Assembly: GCA_002633005.1 (NCBI GenBank)
Contig: NMRA01000046.1
Span: forward strand, 1,141,126-1,203,125
Origin: Phoronis australis
Lineage: Eukaryota; Phoronida; Phoronidae
DNA: 62,000 nt
Direction: 5' to 3'
A program made the translations under genes and the position numbers. The notes beneath the pieces were generated by a model, which worked only from the letters and a program-made list of their open reading frames with translations, was not told the DNA's origin and ran no database searches. Below, piece by piece: positions 36,301 to 51,300 of the stretch (the stretch's first letter is position 1; each line of letters begins with the position of its first letter).

Positions 36301-39300
36301 GAACAACACCGGTAAGGCTAAAAAAGCGCGAGAACTTAAAGTGGAAGTTGCAGGCTAATTCTTTATCTCTGTGATTACTTAGCCAAATCATATAATAAGG
36401 ATGTGAAAATGATCCCCTATGTTGAAAATTGCCAAACATCTTAAAGAATGAGTTTTGTGGTGAAAATGATCTGTTGCATATCACTCAACCGTGTCCAGTA
36501 AGTATTGTGAGGTGGTGTTGGGAATAACACTGCATGATGAGGGCTATGTGAGCCAGCGCAAGGTACGTCATTAGTGCAAAGGTCACCTACGGTATTTGCA
36601 AAATTTTTGATTTTCTCATTTACAAGTTGTTTTTTTACAACTGGTTAATGAAGTCAACTGCACTTTGTTTAGCATAGATTATAGCACTGTTATTTAGTTC
36701 CTGACCTACATTAGCACACTTAGAAACATGCAAATATATCTTTCAACAATAAAACCTGAAGAATTTTACTTTTGATTTTTTAGAATCTGTCTAGAACTAG
36801 TAGAATTTTAACAGAAATGAAAGACTGACTGATGGCAAGAAGTTGATTATAACAAAGTAGCAGATTTAGGGGTGGGGAAAAACTGAAAAAAATAGCAAAA
36901 ATGACATGAAAATAAACGTTTCACCTAATTGTGGGCGTTTACTTTTAGACAGTGTGGGTGGGTGCGTGTGTTGGGGGGTGCTGGTATTGGAACTAAACAG
37001 ACCACAGTAATTTGATCAAATTTAATTTGATGGGAATGTTTAAGGACAGATGTCAAACATCCTGTTGCATTTTTATAAAACATTTTGCACTTCGTTTATG
37101 CTGCTTTAATGATAATTGTCAAAGCCGAGAATGGAACATTTTACGAACAATTCCTATTAGCAGCATGGAGAACATTACACACAGCATAGTATATTTCTAT
37201 TTCTCAGATGTGACGTTCCGAATTATATAAATTTGGAGTTTTTCTAGAGTCAATTTCTACAAGAAAGTTTTGTGAGCATTAGGTGTATGAACCTTTTTGA
37301 TCCGAAGTGGTAATGAAACGCATTCTTTTACCTGATTTGTGAACATTTGGATGACACTTAAAGAGAATCAGCATCAAGTAACATAATCAACTAAAGGTGA
37401 CTGCATTTATGGCTTGTTTTGCTTTCAACACACCTTATTTTTGATGGAAAGATCGATGATTTTTTAATTGATAAAAAGTATTGGAGAATATCGGGACAGG
37501 GTATCATTGGCTAGGGAACTGTGGGATGGGAATGTTGGGAATACAGGTACATACCCATATTACTCCTTAGGACTAACTAAAGACAGCTCAGTTAACTAGG
37601 TAAAGATGATAGTCTACTGGCAAAACTCAAGGTTCCTGTACGTAATCTGATTGTGAGCAATACACACATACGAACACGCACAACAAATTCAATGAACTCA
37701 TCCAATGAGATATATGATGAATGCCCACATGGCTCATGTCACAAGAATCAAGAAAATTCAATTTCTGACACAATATTGGAGTCCTAAATTTTAGACATTG
37801 TAACAAATGTTAGACACAGCATCATATTGAATATATGTAACCATATGTAATGTTCTCCATAAAACTCTTAGGAAAAGCTTGACTTTGCAAAAATGGTAAT
37901 TCTGTGATTTTTACTAAAAAATTGAAAAGTGCATAAAACAACCACCCACGAAACCAGAATTAAGCTTACCTTTTTTACCGAGATTGAAAAACACATTGTA
38001 TAACTGACCTATAATTTTCATAAGACACTTGTTAGCTGAGACTTACTAATGAAGAAATATTTATCAAGATTGTAAATTGCTTTATTTCTGCACTGCAACT
38101 CACTCTCCAAGAGGAGTCAGAATGACGAATGACAAACTGATCTTGATGTTAAATACTGATTGGCACAGTATCCGTCAGGGCAAGTGTCCCAATGATGCAC
38201 GACATTTTGGGTAGATGTCACAAAATCAGAGGGTGCTAAGGTATTCCAGGAAGTGAGTATTGGGATAAGTGTGACAGATCTTTATGTAATGATTACAGTT
38301 GACAGGAAGCTGCTCTGTGTGCATGCCTGGTAGAGATGGTCGTGATGGTGTACCGGGCAGAGACGGTCGTGATGGACAGAAGGGAGACAGGGGCGTAACT
38401 GGATTTGCTGGACCAAAAGGAAGTCCCGGGCTCAAAGGTTCATCTGGTGCAAAGGGGATGCAAGGGCAGAAGGGTTCCCCTGGTCGTGGGATGCCTGGTA
38501 TTCATGGAGAGCCAGGACCGCCTGGATTAGATGGTCGCAAAGGAGACAGAGGATTAAAAGGAGAAACTGGCATGATAGGCAGAAAAGGAGACAAAGGATA
38601 TCCTGGTCCACAAGGTAAAAGGAAAGCACAGGCAATAAATATAGTTTACAAATACATTATTGAAACCAGATAATAACACATACTGTATCAAATGATATTT
38701 TTATTTTTTGCTGTTCTCCTTAATATTTCTTTAAAGGCATTATGTGTGTGTGCGTGCATGTGTGTGTATGTGTGTGCGTGCATGTGTGTGCGTGTGTTTG
38801 GAATCATATATACAATGTATAACACTATATATTATATAAGGTAAGTAATGACAACTATGGGTAATTATATTGAGATATACGATGTGCAAGCCGAAAAATG
38901 AGAAAAAAATCGTGTTGAATGCAAACTACTATCTTTATTTCAGGTACAACATCCAGCTGCCCACCGAGAAACATCAAGCAGTTCACATGGAATGAAGAAC
39001 ACAGTGATGACACTGGTAAACTCAAGGTAACATAATAATTTTACAAATTGAACAGTCTTACAACTCTTACAAGGGTAAAAGGTGGTAAAAGACTAAACAT
39101 TTAGATTTGGTACTGTGAACATGGGTTTGTTGGCACAGCCACATGTGCAACCAACAGTGAGATAAAACAACCTACACAGTCCTTAAGATAAATATAGATT
39201 ATTACATGTTCTCAGTTGTTATCCCCCGTATTCTAGATCCTGAGTGGATTTTAAAGAATTATCGCCCGAGGTGCGTGAGCCCGAGGGCGATAATTCTCCA

Positions 39301-42300
39301 AAATCCACGAGAAGCATTGCAATGAATCGATCTACCTTTCTCAACTCGGCTCGGCTTTGTAACTACTTTCTATGTCAGAGGCCTAGGGTCGGAAGACATG
39401 ACCTTTGAGTCGAAGGATCCCGATGACACGATACCCGCATTCAAATTGGAGATCGGTGATTTACAAGTGAGAGAAAATGAGAGATAAATTTCATTGAATT
39501 AAAATATCTTTCTTATAGAAATTATGCGTCTTATTTTTCATACCGTATAAATATTGATACAATGCGCTTTGTTGAACATGCGATTGCAGCGCGCGCTCAT
39601 TTAAGTATTCTATTTTCACGTTCAATGACGTCAGCCGCTGAGTGGTGCAGTGGTAAAGTCGACGACTCGAAACTCTTGCGGACCGGGTTCAAAACCAGCC
39701 TCAATTCCTGCCAAAATGTTATTTCACAAGTGAGATAACTAAATGGGTTATTACACGGTTGTATTGGCCATTGGAGGCTGATATTGGGGTATAATTGTTA
39801 GTATCAGTGCACAATAAATTGGGGATGCAACAAGTTTCAGAGCTGCCATAAATTAGACACTTAGCACTTGTTTTGTTTTTTACATACAATGTTTACACAA
39901 CAGAACATGCATTTTAAGTTGGTTATGAATAAAGTCTTATTTTTTCCCTTTTTTAAAAAAGTGTTTTTCCAATGTTAATTTCTATCGGCTAATGCGCGTT
40001 TGACTTCACTGAAGCTGCAGCATGGGTGAGGACCTCTGAACGATTTAAGCGCCGACTGCTCGATTAACCGCCCCTTTATGATTTTTGAAGATTTCCAGTT
40101 AAGCGCCCACCTCTCCATTAAGCGCACATCTCCAACTTTTTAAGATTGAAGATGTAGCGCCCAGTGCTAAGGAAAAGCACGGTTCCCGACTTTTAGATAC
40201 AGATGATAATCACAATGAACGCAACAATGCTGGGCCTCTGGTATGGCAGTTTGGCAATGTGAATTACAACACAAGTAACGAATTATTGTCCCGGGTCATG
40301 GACTTACTTCAAAATATAATACTTGAACATTTTTGTCATTTCATTTTCTTCCCACATTCACAAAGTTTAAGAAGCCTGCCAGCGTCAATACCTCAGCTTT
40401 CTGTGACGCTGTCTGCCGCGCTGAGTTTCCGTCTGCAGTGCACTAGATAAAACATATTCGAAAAAATCGGGCCAGAGAAATGTAACAATGGTTTCGCCAA
40501 CCCTCCAAATTCTCTTTAGGTGGGAAGCTCTCATATTTATAAGAATTCCCATCTCATGGAAAGATGTCAAATTCTGTCTCAGACTGACTGAAAATTGGCG
40601 ACGGTAGGAGGTGCATGCAGCTAGCTACCGGCATGGCACATCGGGCCTACTAGAAGGGAACATCGAGCCGGGAAATATCAGAATAGACTTGACATCGCAG
40701 TTTTGGGGGACATAGGCAACGGAGGAATATCATAAAGCATTGGGTCTTTCGTAACAACAGCTTAAAACTACAGTGTCACGCCGGTTTCTTTTACTTAGGA
40801 CAGTCGATGTTCTCTTTTGATGTGCGACTTTGTAGTGGTGCAAGTGCGAAAGTTTCTACACTTTGGAGTGCATGTTACCTTGACACCAACATGTGGCTGA
40901 CAGGTTACTCATACGTAGGCCATACGTGCGTGCTGAATCCTGTCGCTATCTTTGGCCATAAAAAACAGACGCATATTGAAGGAAGCCGTTATATTACTTG
41001 ACAGCCTTTCCATGTCAAAATTGTCTGCCAGGGCATTGCACGCAAACAGGTGGTCATTTAAGAATGAATTGAATGAATTGAGACATTGCTGTTTTGTGAG
41101 GTTTTATCACCTACTCATGCAGTGGTTCGAAATTTTCTTCTTGATTGACGACTGGCTCATGTCCGCTTACCCCCATTCTTGTCTTACTTCTTTGCCAATC
41201 ATGTTTCGCGCAACGAGAAGTGAGCAGTGCCGGGTGGTCGAGATAAAACAGCTAGCTGCAGAACCATACGTAGAAAATGTTATTAAGTCATGGAGTGTCG
41301 ACTATAAACAGCCAAAACACAAAAAACACCTGAATTATTTTTTCAAACTTTATTATAACTAATTTTAAAACTGCTCTCTGACTCAGAACTTGACTGTAAC
41401 CTTGATGTCAGTTGTGACCTCTGCAACACGTGAAACTTGCACGCGGGAACTTTTGCAGTGTCACCGCTTGAGAATAGTTACAATCCAAGAGGAGTGCTGC
41501 GTGGTCGCTGGTAATCAGCGCACTACATATCTCATAAAGTAACAAGACCGCAGGACGGCACGAGTGTATTACTCAGCAATTTTGTAAATTTAATTATGAA
41601 TGACTAATCTGAGGGCAACAGAATCTTTGTTGGGATCATCCACTGTTATGAAGTTTTTACCATCATTTAGCGACATGACGATACAGCTCTTTGAAAAGTG
41701 CTACGCGTTCTGAGTACGTGTGTCGTGTGGGGACTTAGATCACGAGGTAAGATTAACCGCCCAGAGCAGTTGTCTGTCGTAATAAGTACCCATGTTTGGT
41801 TAACCGCCACCCCAGGATTTCTTAAAATTTCACGTTTAAGTGCCCATGTCTGGTTAACCACCATCTCCAAATTTTTGGGTTTTCCAATTTTACCACCCAG
41901 GGCGTTAACCCGAACGTTTAGGGTACATTAACCTAGTTAAAAATATCATATGAGAAACTTTGAGCGAGTATGCAGCATTTCCTATAATAGAGAAATTATA
42001 CCTTAAATTCCTCAAAATTAAATAAAATATACAATTGATGTTTTTGAGATCAAACTATTCATTTTTGCAAAAGAAAATTTACTGAAGTAAGAATTTTATC
42101 AAGAATTTAGAGGACGAAAGAGCCTTATTATTTACTGTGTCACAAGAGGACCAATCCCAATTTCTAGATGTACTTCTAGACCAGACAAATAGAGAATTAG
42201 AAAATTATAGGGAAGAACAACTGAAAGGATACATTATAGTTTCCCGTGCAAAATGTATAGAGTATGGTGAGATAGTTTTCCAACTTAGAAAAGCCAAATT

Positions 42301-45300
42301 ATGTAAACATAAATATTACTAAACTATATACTGGCCAAGGCAATTTCATTCCAAATCAATCAGAATTGTTTACTGAAATACAGAATTTTTATAAATTGTT
42401 ATATACCTGTAAAGACAACTCTTTACAAAATTTTGGCTTCGATTTTGCTCACTATAATTATAAAAAACTCATTAACTTTGAAATTAAAAAAATGATAATC
42501 CTGTCTCAATTGATGAAGCTCTAAATGTTTTAAACAATATGAAGAATTATAATAAAATGCTTGGCCATGATGGTTTCTCAACAGAGGTCTTTAAATTCTT
42601 CTTTATAGTGAGATCTTTCAATAATAGTTATGATCAGTCAGCAACAAGAAGTTACTACTATTATAACCAAATAAGACCAGAGAATTCCTCATCAGCTAGC
42701 GACCAATATCATGTTACATGTATAAAGTATTGTCTAGCTACATTGCCGAACACATTAGATCAGTAATCAGTTATTTCATTGATCATAATCAGACTGGTTT
42801 TATAAAAGATAGATTCATTGGCGAAAACACATGAACTAATTGTGATTTAATTCAATTTACTGAAGAAAATAACATTCCGGGGCTCCTTGTTACTGTCGAT
42901 TTTGGAAAAGCATTTGACTGTTTCTTGGAAATGTATGTAATATGGTACTTTACGCCTCTTTTGGGTCAGACTTTATCAAATGGGCCCATCTTTTAAACAA
43001 TGGAGCTAAATTATGCATTACTCAGCATGGTAACACTTCGATTTTATTTTGAGATTGGCCATGGTTGCTGGCAAGGAGTCCCTCTTTCTACGTATTTATT
43101 TATTTTATGTGCCGAAATTATGGCTATAATGTTTTAGCAAAATGACAATATAAAAGGATTAAATGTTGGTCAACTAGAACTGAAAATTATTCAATATGCA
43201 GATGTTTCCAATGAATCATTGAGAAATTCTCACAGTCTTTTAGATCAGTTTCATAAATATTTGGGTTTAAAACCGAATCTAGACAAAACCCATTGTATCT
43301 GGATTAGATCTATAACACTCGACAACAGACGTTTATGAGAGGCCAAAAAACTTTCTTCGATAATTATTCTTGGGATCAAGTTCCATATCAATTTATCAAA
43401 CATGATTCATTTAACCTACAATGAAAAAATCAGGGAGATTAGTTTAACACCTTGGTCTAAGAGGTCCTTGACCCCTCTTGGACATAGTACTGTACGTAAG
43501 TCCTCGGTACTTACTAAATTGATTCATCTTCTCTCTGCTCTCCCGACACTGCCGGATGAAATCATTGACCAACTAGAGATTGTTTTGCAATTTCATTTGG
43601 GAAAATAAACCAGACAACATAAAAAGGATAACTTTTACTCAAGATTTTTCACATGGTTGTTGTCGGATGGTCCATTGTTTTGTGTATCTTTATTAAATCT
43701 CTTAAAATAACTTGATTAAAAATTATTATTAACTGATTATATTGCCTGGAAAGTTTTTCTGACGACAAATAACATATTTTCAAGTAATTTGTTTCATTTA
43801 GTACGTATATCCTTTTACCGAAGTTTATCCAAACAAACAAAAAATTTGTTTTGGCAAGAAGTTTTTAGAGCCCTTGAAGATTTAACAGTTAATTTTGAGA
43901 TTAATGAAGACTTGATTCATTATGAATCTCTTTGGTTTAATCCAAAACTATTAATAGATATACACTAATATTTTATACATGATGGTGAAGAAAGGGCATA
44001 ATGCATATTTATGATCTCTTAAATTTCAATGGTGAACTGATGACTTATGACAAGTTTTGCTCCTTCTATGGTTGCTCTCCTCCGTTCACTGTTTTCCTGA
44101 GTGTACAATATCTTGTCTGGAATCTATTGAGAAGTCTTCCCTGTTTCAATGCATTTCGAGTTATTCTTTCTCATTGTTTTGATTTTGCTTCGACTGTTGT
44201 TAATGGCAATAATGTAAGCAAAACTGTTTATAATCGTTACATCATCTCTTTGTATAAAAAACCTAACTATGTAATTAAATGGGAAAGTTGTTTAAATACT
44301 GCGTAGTCAGAAGAATGGTGGCATAAATGTAATATATTGGCAGTTAATTTTACTATGGACACAAAATTGAAGTGGTTTCAAATAAGATTTAATTACAGGC
44401 TTATTAGTACTAATATCTTTTTACAGAAAAAATTGGTGCAACAAATTCACGTTTGTGTACTTTTTGTAATAGTGAGTCTGAGGATGTTGTTCACTTGTAT
44501 TGGTCTTGTACAATGGTTCAAAATTTTTGGATGGCTGTAAACAATGGATCACATCAAAAACTGGTGAATCTCTCGAACTGAACTTGTACAAGGTTTTATT
44601 TGGAAGGCATGATGTGGAACATGTTATTAATTTGGTAATATTTGGTCAAATATCATATTTATAAAGCGAGATTGAACTCTAGTGTTCCGTGTTTGAAGCT
44701 ACTAATTAAAAAATAATTCTTGCGTTATTATCTGTCTTTTGTAACAATGAAAAGTATGTCATTTTGAAAACAGCATGCAAGAGGCAAGGGCACATGGCAT
44801 TTCCTAACTTTTTGCGACATCTCTTGGGAGATTGTGGAACTTCAGAGCAGCAAAATTTGTTCTGAAATTTGATTTGCTGGTATGAAAATACTAAAATCTT
44901 GTAACGAAATAAAACCAGTTCCGATAATTTGTCGTGACATGTGCGTAACCTCGTGGAAGAGAACAGTAGATTGAAGAATCAGGGAAAAAGAAACTGGCTA
45001 ATAGGCGACATGATATTTCAAGGTGCCAAAAGCCGATACAAAAGATGGCACCACAATTTTAGCAGCAGAATAATGGTAGAATGCCAATTTTCCAACACCT
45101 GTTAATAATTTAGTTTAGTGAAGGAAGAGTGCAATTTTTAATGACGCTGATTTTGTGACAATTTTTAATTGGTCAGCTTTTTACCCACATCATCACACAG
45201 CTTTATATATTTAGTATACAGCTTTGCACCAAGGCTAAGTGGTACCTAGCTGTATTTTTACCCACATGAGCACACAGCTATATATATTTAGTATACAGCT

Positions 45301-48300
45301 TTGCACCAAGGCTAAGTGGTGCCTAGCTGTATTTTTACCCACATGAGCACACAGCTTTATATATTTAGTATACAGCTTTGCACCAAGGCTAAGTGGTGCC
45401 TAGCTGTATTTTTACCCACATGAGCACACAGCTTTATATATTTAGTATACAGCTTTGCACCAAGGCTAAGTGGTGCCTAGCTGTATTTTTACCCACGAGC
45501 ACACAGCTTTATATATTTAGTATACAGCTTTGCACCAAGGATAAGTGGTACCTAGCTGTATTTTTACCATAGTCTTCCTACTTTTGACTGGCTAGACCCC
45601 CGGATGAACTAACGTCACAGGGAAGAAAAGGGTTGCTAGTATGCACAAGTTGATCTGTTGACTGGAATATGTACTTGCACCACAAATGACCAATATCTCT
45701 TTGTGCTGTGCAGCCTCAGTGATGTCATGAAAAACAGCACTTACACTGGGGCTTTACGGAACTAAAGTAAAAATAAAAATACTATGAACTATTTAAGAAA
45801 ATATGATTGTCAGAAATCAACTTGTGTACATTGAAACTTCATTCTAAAATGCTGAAATATGTATTTGAGGCCTCTTTTCAGTATGGACACATGTTCTATT
45901 TCATAGTCTTTTCCAAGGTTGGTTGATGTGTTTATTAATCCAAACAGGATTTCAACTTTGAGAAAAAAGCTGCAAACACTGTCCTTCGTGTTGCCTTCTC
46001 AGGCAATGCACGAATGTCCAGTAGTAGCAGATGCAATCGCTGGTACATTACCTTTAATGGTACAGAGTGTGTAAATCCTGGAAAGATTGAAGCAGCCTTC
46101 TACCAGAGTTCTAGTGACAATATGCTGAAGCCCATGTATTGTAAGTACTTGATGTAAACATTCCAGTAGTTTAAGGATAAGTTAGCGCATTTAGCCAAAT
46201 TTCTACAAAACTATACATTTACTCAGTAAAAGTACACAATTTCTGAAAGTCAGATTTGTCATTTTTACCAATCTTTCATTAAATATGTCATGTGACCACG
46301 TCTTTTATTGTAAATTTAAGTCTAAGGCCACAGTTTGGGCCTTTGCAGCTCTTCTCAAAAATGAAGAAAATAGAGTGAGTTTTACTACAATAGTGTAGAT
46401 TAAATGGAGTGGGTCAGGTTTGACGGCAATGTTGTAGACTAAATGGAGTGGGTCAGGTTTGACGGCAATGTTGTAGACTGAATGGAGTGGGTCAGGTTTG
46501 ACGGCAATGTTGTAGACTAAATGGAGTGGGTCAGGTTTGACAGCAATGTTGTAGACTAAATGTTAAGTGACTGATGCAACTGGCACTCAGTAGCTCTTTG
46601 AAGTTGTTTGAATAGACAAAAAAATTGGCCTTTCCTCCCATCTATCTGGATAAGGAAGTTCTACCATTTTCAGAGCACACCCTTGTTCAAAGGTGAATTT
46701 TTAGCACAAATACAGGTACCCTGCAGACCAGTGGAAATTGGCAAAAACCTGGTTGGTAATAACACGTTTTAACCTAAATTTCAGGAATCTAGAGTGAAAG
46801 AGCATCTGTATTCTTATCTGCTCTCTTGTAATGGGGCGGTTGTGAATAAGGGATTTTAGGCACAAAAAAAAACCCCGCCAAAATCACAACTTTTTGGTCC
46901 AATTTAGTATTTTCCATTTTTTCTGCTGGATGTAGCAAGTCAAGACTTTGTTGAATTTGTTGTGTTTGAGGGTATCCATGGTAAAAACTAAAACATGGAA
47001 AATCATTTAACCGTACTATGTATGCTTAATGGAGGACAAGACGTTCTCCAACTTCTTAACTTTTAAGTACCATTTTCTACAAAAATGCCAATCACTAAAA
47101 ACTGTGAAGTAAAAATCATAAAAGGAAAGCAGAAAAATTAAATTTGTAAGTCGCGAATATCAGTAAAAAATAATTATTCATGTTTCACCACTTTACCTGC
47201 AAACAAACTTTAACCAGTCTTGTAATTTTATTTCAAAAAGTGTCCTACAATAAAAGTGCTGTGATTTTAACACAGATGTACACAATCAATTAAAGAGCCA
47301 TCTATTTTTGCAGTTGAAGGACTTTGCTCTAATTTAACCCAAGGTCAAGTGACAGTGGCTCTTCACATTGGACCCTGCACTGGGACATACAGAACAGGTG
47401 ACGCTTACACAGGCTGGAATTCCTTGTCCAGGATCATTGTTGAAGAGATTAACACCAGTTAAAAACAACGAAATGCACCAGGTAGAACCAGCAAATAAAG
47501 ACAAGAGATGAAAAAACACAGACAGAAAGTTGCCTATCTTGTCTTAAAACCAAACCTAGCCCAAAAAGTTAACGGCTGGAAATATGATTTCAGTAACAAT
47601 AACCAAATATGTGTAATATATACAATCACTGTTCATTTAGTGTATGATGATCAGTCATTTAAAGAAAGGACCGACTACAAGTAACATTACTACTCTCGTT
47701 AAATTACTAAATAGCAAAACATGACACAGGGCAGTGTAGATTTTAAAAGGCTACATGCTAAAACTATTAAACTCATGTAATTCATCTAGACATGTGATTC
47801 AGACCATCCTGTGTCATGTTGATATCACAGCAGAACACTTGCTCTAAATCCTCCATGCATACAGTGCCTTACTGATTATGTTTCGATAACCAAAATGTCT
47901 TCCTGTGATAACTAAAACCTAATTCTATTAACTTTGGCATGTATTAACTGACATTAGTGTATTTCTACTTATAAACGTGTCCAGTCCTTCAAATACATAA
48001 TCAAGATGTCTATAAACAATTGTATTGTGTATGAGAGTACTGTGCTTTGTGGAAATATAAACTAAAAAAATAATAAATGCTGGGTAATCATTGATTCAAT
48101 CAAGACAAGACATTAGCAAAATTACACATTCACCTATAGTATGTATAAATTCAATTTTCTTGTTATTAATGTGTAGATACAATTTGACACAATTCATTGT
48201 TGCAAACAACAGAAATACCAAGGCCTCAAAAGTCTGACTGCCAGGCGGGCAACTGAGTCAGAAAATAAAATCGCTTAGCCACAAGTTAGGTAGTTAAGTT

Positions 48301-51300
48301 TCTTCAAAGAGTGTTATTTATATGTGAATATGCTGTTACAAACCAGTCCGTTAATTTTGCATAAGTAAGAATTATTAGTTTTTCACATCAACTATACTTA
48401 AGTCTGAAAAGATCTTAGTTGAACTGGGAATTGAACACAGAATTTTCTGCTAACCATGCGGACTTTCTACTCCACTGACCTCTCGGGACCGCAGGTCAAC
48501 TACAGAGTAAATTATACTATGTTTTTCTGGCTTTAAATGTCCTGTTTCACATAGGCACAGCCAATAACCTTGCTGCCAAACATTGACCAAAAATCATTTG
48601 TTTTTTGGGCAGATGTCGCCAACTGTAGCTAATTTCATAAAAATGAGAATTCTTATCCCATCAAGGAAATGCACTTTTTGCACACCAAGTGATTCCCTAC
48701 AATGCAGACGATACATCGACCTTTGCATCACTAACTGACCTAAATTCCAAAACCCAGGGCTTGGAATGACCAATGACAAAAAACGCGGAAACTTTGAAGG
48801 CCCAAATCATGCCCGATAACCAGCCTTGAAATGGTCAATGTGAACCTTTCCCCGACAAAAATCGGGAGGACTGCAAAAAAAAAAAAGTTGCCACCATCAG
48901 TAGCATGCATCTGCGTCCTTTTAGCTCGCCCGTCCACTCCCAACCCACACATTTTTGGCTGCAGAGCGGTAGTATTTGTCGCCGCGCTTAACAATAACAC
49001 GAGACGCCATTGAAAATCCCACCACGCTGTCCTAGTTGCCATGGCAATGTTGACAATTTACGTTCCTCCGAAACATAAAGAGCAACTTCCGCTTTTCGAG
49101 GTGAACGTCGTCTGCAACGCCGCGGTAAAAAAGAAATTTGTCGCGGAAATTTTATATCAAATCCGATTTTTTTTTTACGCGGAAATATTATAAAAAAAGC
49201 GGAAAGCACATTTGAAAAAAGAGGAAATCCGCGTTTCCGCGGAAAATTCCAAGCCCTGAAAACCATTCAAGATCTCTGCATTCATACTGTGGCTGAGCTG
49301 ATGTGGGCGCAGTGTATATGTTGATGTTTGATCTAGTTTAACTGACATGGCTTAGAAAAGTCCAATCATAAATAGTGACTATACACTTGGAGTGACGAAG
49401 TAGGACAGGTGCATGGCATGTGTTGAAATTGTGGGTAAATAGTTAAGAATGAATGTGGTGGTGTAATATTTCATGGGGGAAGGGACCTATTGTTTGGTAG
49501 ACAAAAAGCACATGGTAACAATGGAACCAAAACACTAAATTGCCATTAGAAGATGAACATGTGGGAGCTGCGCAGTGTTTTCTCATAAGCATTCCAATCA
49601 TTTTTTAATGACTTTGGATGGGCAGTATCCGAAATTCTATGCAACCGATAGGTTTTTGGTTCAAGTCAAGTGTCTCGCATAAGAAATAAGTGGTTTTTAT
49701 CTGATGAGATTTTATGACAGAAATTGACTACTTTATAGGCAAAGGAACTCGCCCATCAACAGTACCATCATAAATTGGTCAGCCCTCCTATTGTTTTGAA
49801 ATTGATTCCTTACGTAATCCCACTTATGTCTAGTTAAAGACATTTGTCATCTTGCCAGAAATTATCTAATAATCTGCCTTAAAAAGGGTATTTTAAACAA
49901 TTGTAAACATGGACGACTATGAAAAGAAGTAGAAAGCTATGGAAGATAACACCGAACTGTAGTTGAGGAAAGTCATCAGAGAAGTAAAACAAGAGCAACG
50001 CGGAGCTTTGAAATGCGCCCACGAATGCTTCGCTAACGTTGTGCTTCTAGGTGCGTTTATTTGGAACATAAAAATTTGTAACTGGATAGCACAAAATATG
50101 TCGAATCCATCTGAGAACTTGTATGTGTCATCAAAGCTATTTACCAAATTCCATAAAAATCTGTCAAGGAAAATAAAAAAATGAAATTGCCACTAAGAGG
50201 ATATAACCGCAAAAAACAACTGCCACAAAGAGGCACCGAAGTAAATAATGTTGTCAGAAAATCATCGTCAGACTTCCTCTTCCCATTAGGAACATAAATA
50301 CCAATTTCCACAACCATCCTTGAGAGTGGTTTGGTTGACAGAAAGGCAGACGTCAAATAACAAGACTCGAAAACAGTAAACATGGCCACAAGGTGGCGCA
50401 AAATATCTCGGATTTTACCAAAAACCGGATGATAGCGTCACCTCACTAATAGATGCCTAACTGCCAAATTTTATGAAAATCCATTGACGAACCTTTAAGA
50501 TACAGAGGTATATAAAAAATTAAAATTGCCACTAGGGGGGCACACTGGTAGCCCGATCCGTCTGAAAGTCGTCATCCTCTATAGTCAACTTCATATAAAT
50601 ACACCAGCAATAAAGATCCTGTAGAGCATTTAGGAGATACAGCCATGGGCGCAAAAACAAACAAAACTGCCACTAGGAGGCGCCATAGTATTCCAAGTCA
50701 TCGTAAAATCATCATCAGCCGCCCTATTCATAGTAAGAATATTTATGATCGACATATGTCCCGGATAATAGATAAATAATACGTGCGTCGCAAGCTCGTT
50801 ACCAGAGATGAAAGGAGACTGATGTAGGCGATATAAGGTCATTTATTATGACTAGTAAATTACAATAAAATGAATACAGGTAAATAAGTATAATAGGTAA
50901 TCTCTGGTAAGATGGGCAATAAAAAGCGCCACAGAGATGTTGTAAGACAGCTCATGCCCATCGCCAACTTTCAAAATCATACCTAGAGCGGTACGAGAGA
51001 ATGACGAAAACTGGGAGGAAGAGGGTGGGAAAATTGAATGAGTTTTTGACGTACGACAATGTGGCCGGAACAAAGTGAATTGAAAGCTAGGTTACAATAA
51101 CAAAGAAAAACGCCCCTAAAGACACGTGACAATCATCAGCCTATAAGAGCCAAGAGCTGACCAAACTCGAGGCACGTGATAACAACAGACCAATGCGAAG
51201 GCTGGAAAAACGTCGTGTAGTCCTACACAAGGGAATAATGGAATAGACCAAGATGAGGGGGAAAAGGAGTAAGGCGAGTCCATATGCTCACATAAATATA

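Noticed and set aside
40952-41362. 136-residue plus-strand frame as a gene
   Set aside because: Lies inside the probable DNA-transposon remnant; no recognised domain and no splice context.
45183-46562. Regularly repeated units as a CRISPR array
   Set aside because: Contiguous tandem repeats without unique spacers, in an animal genome.
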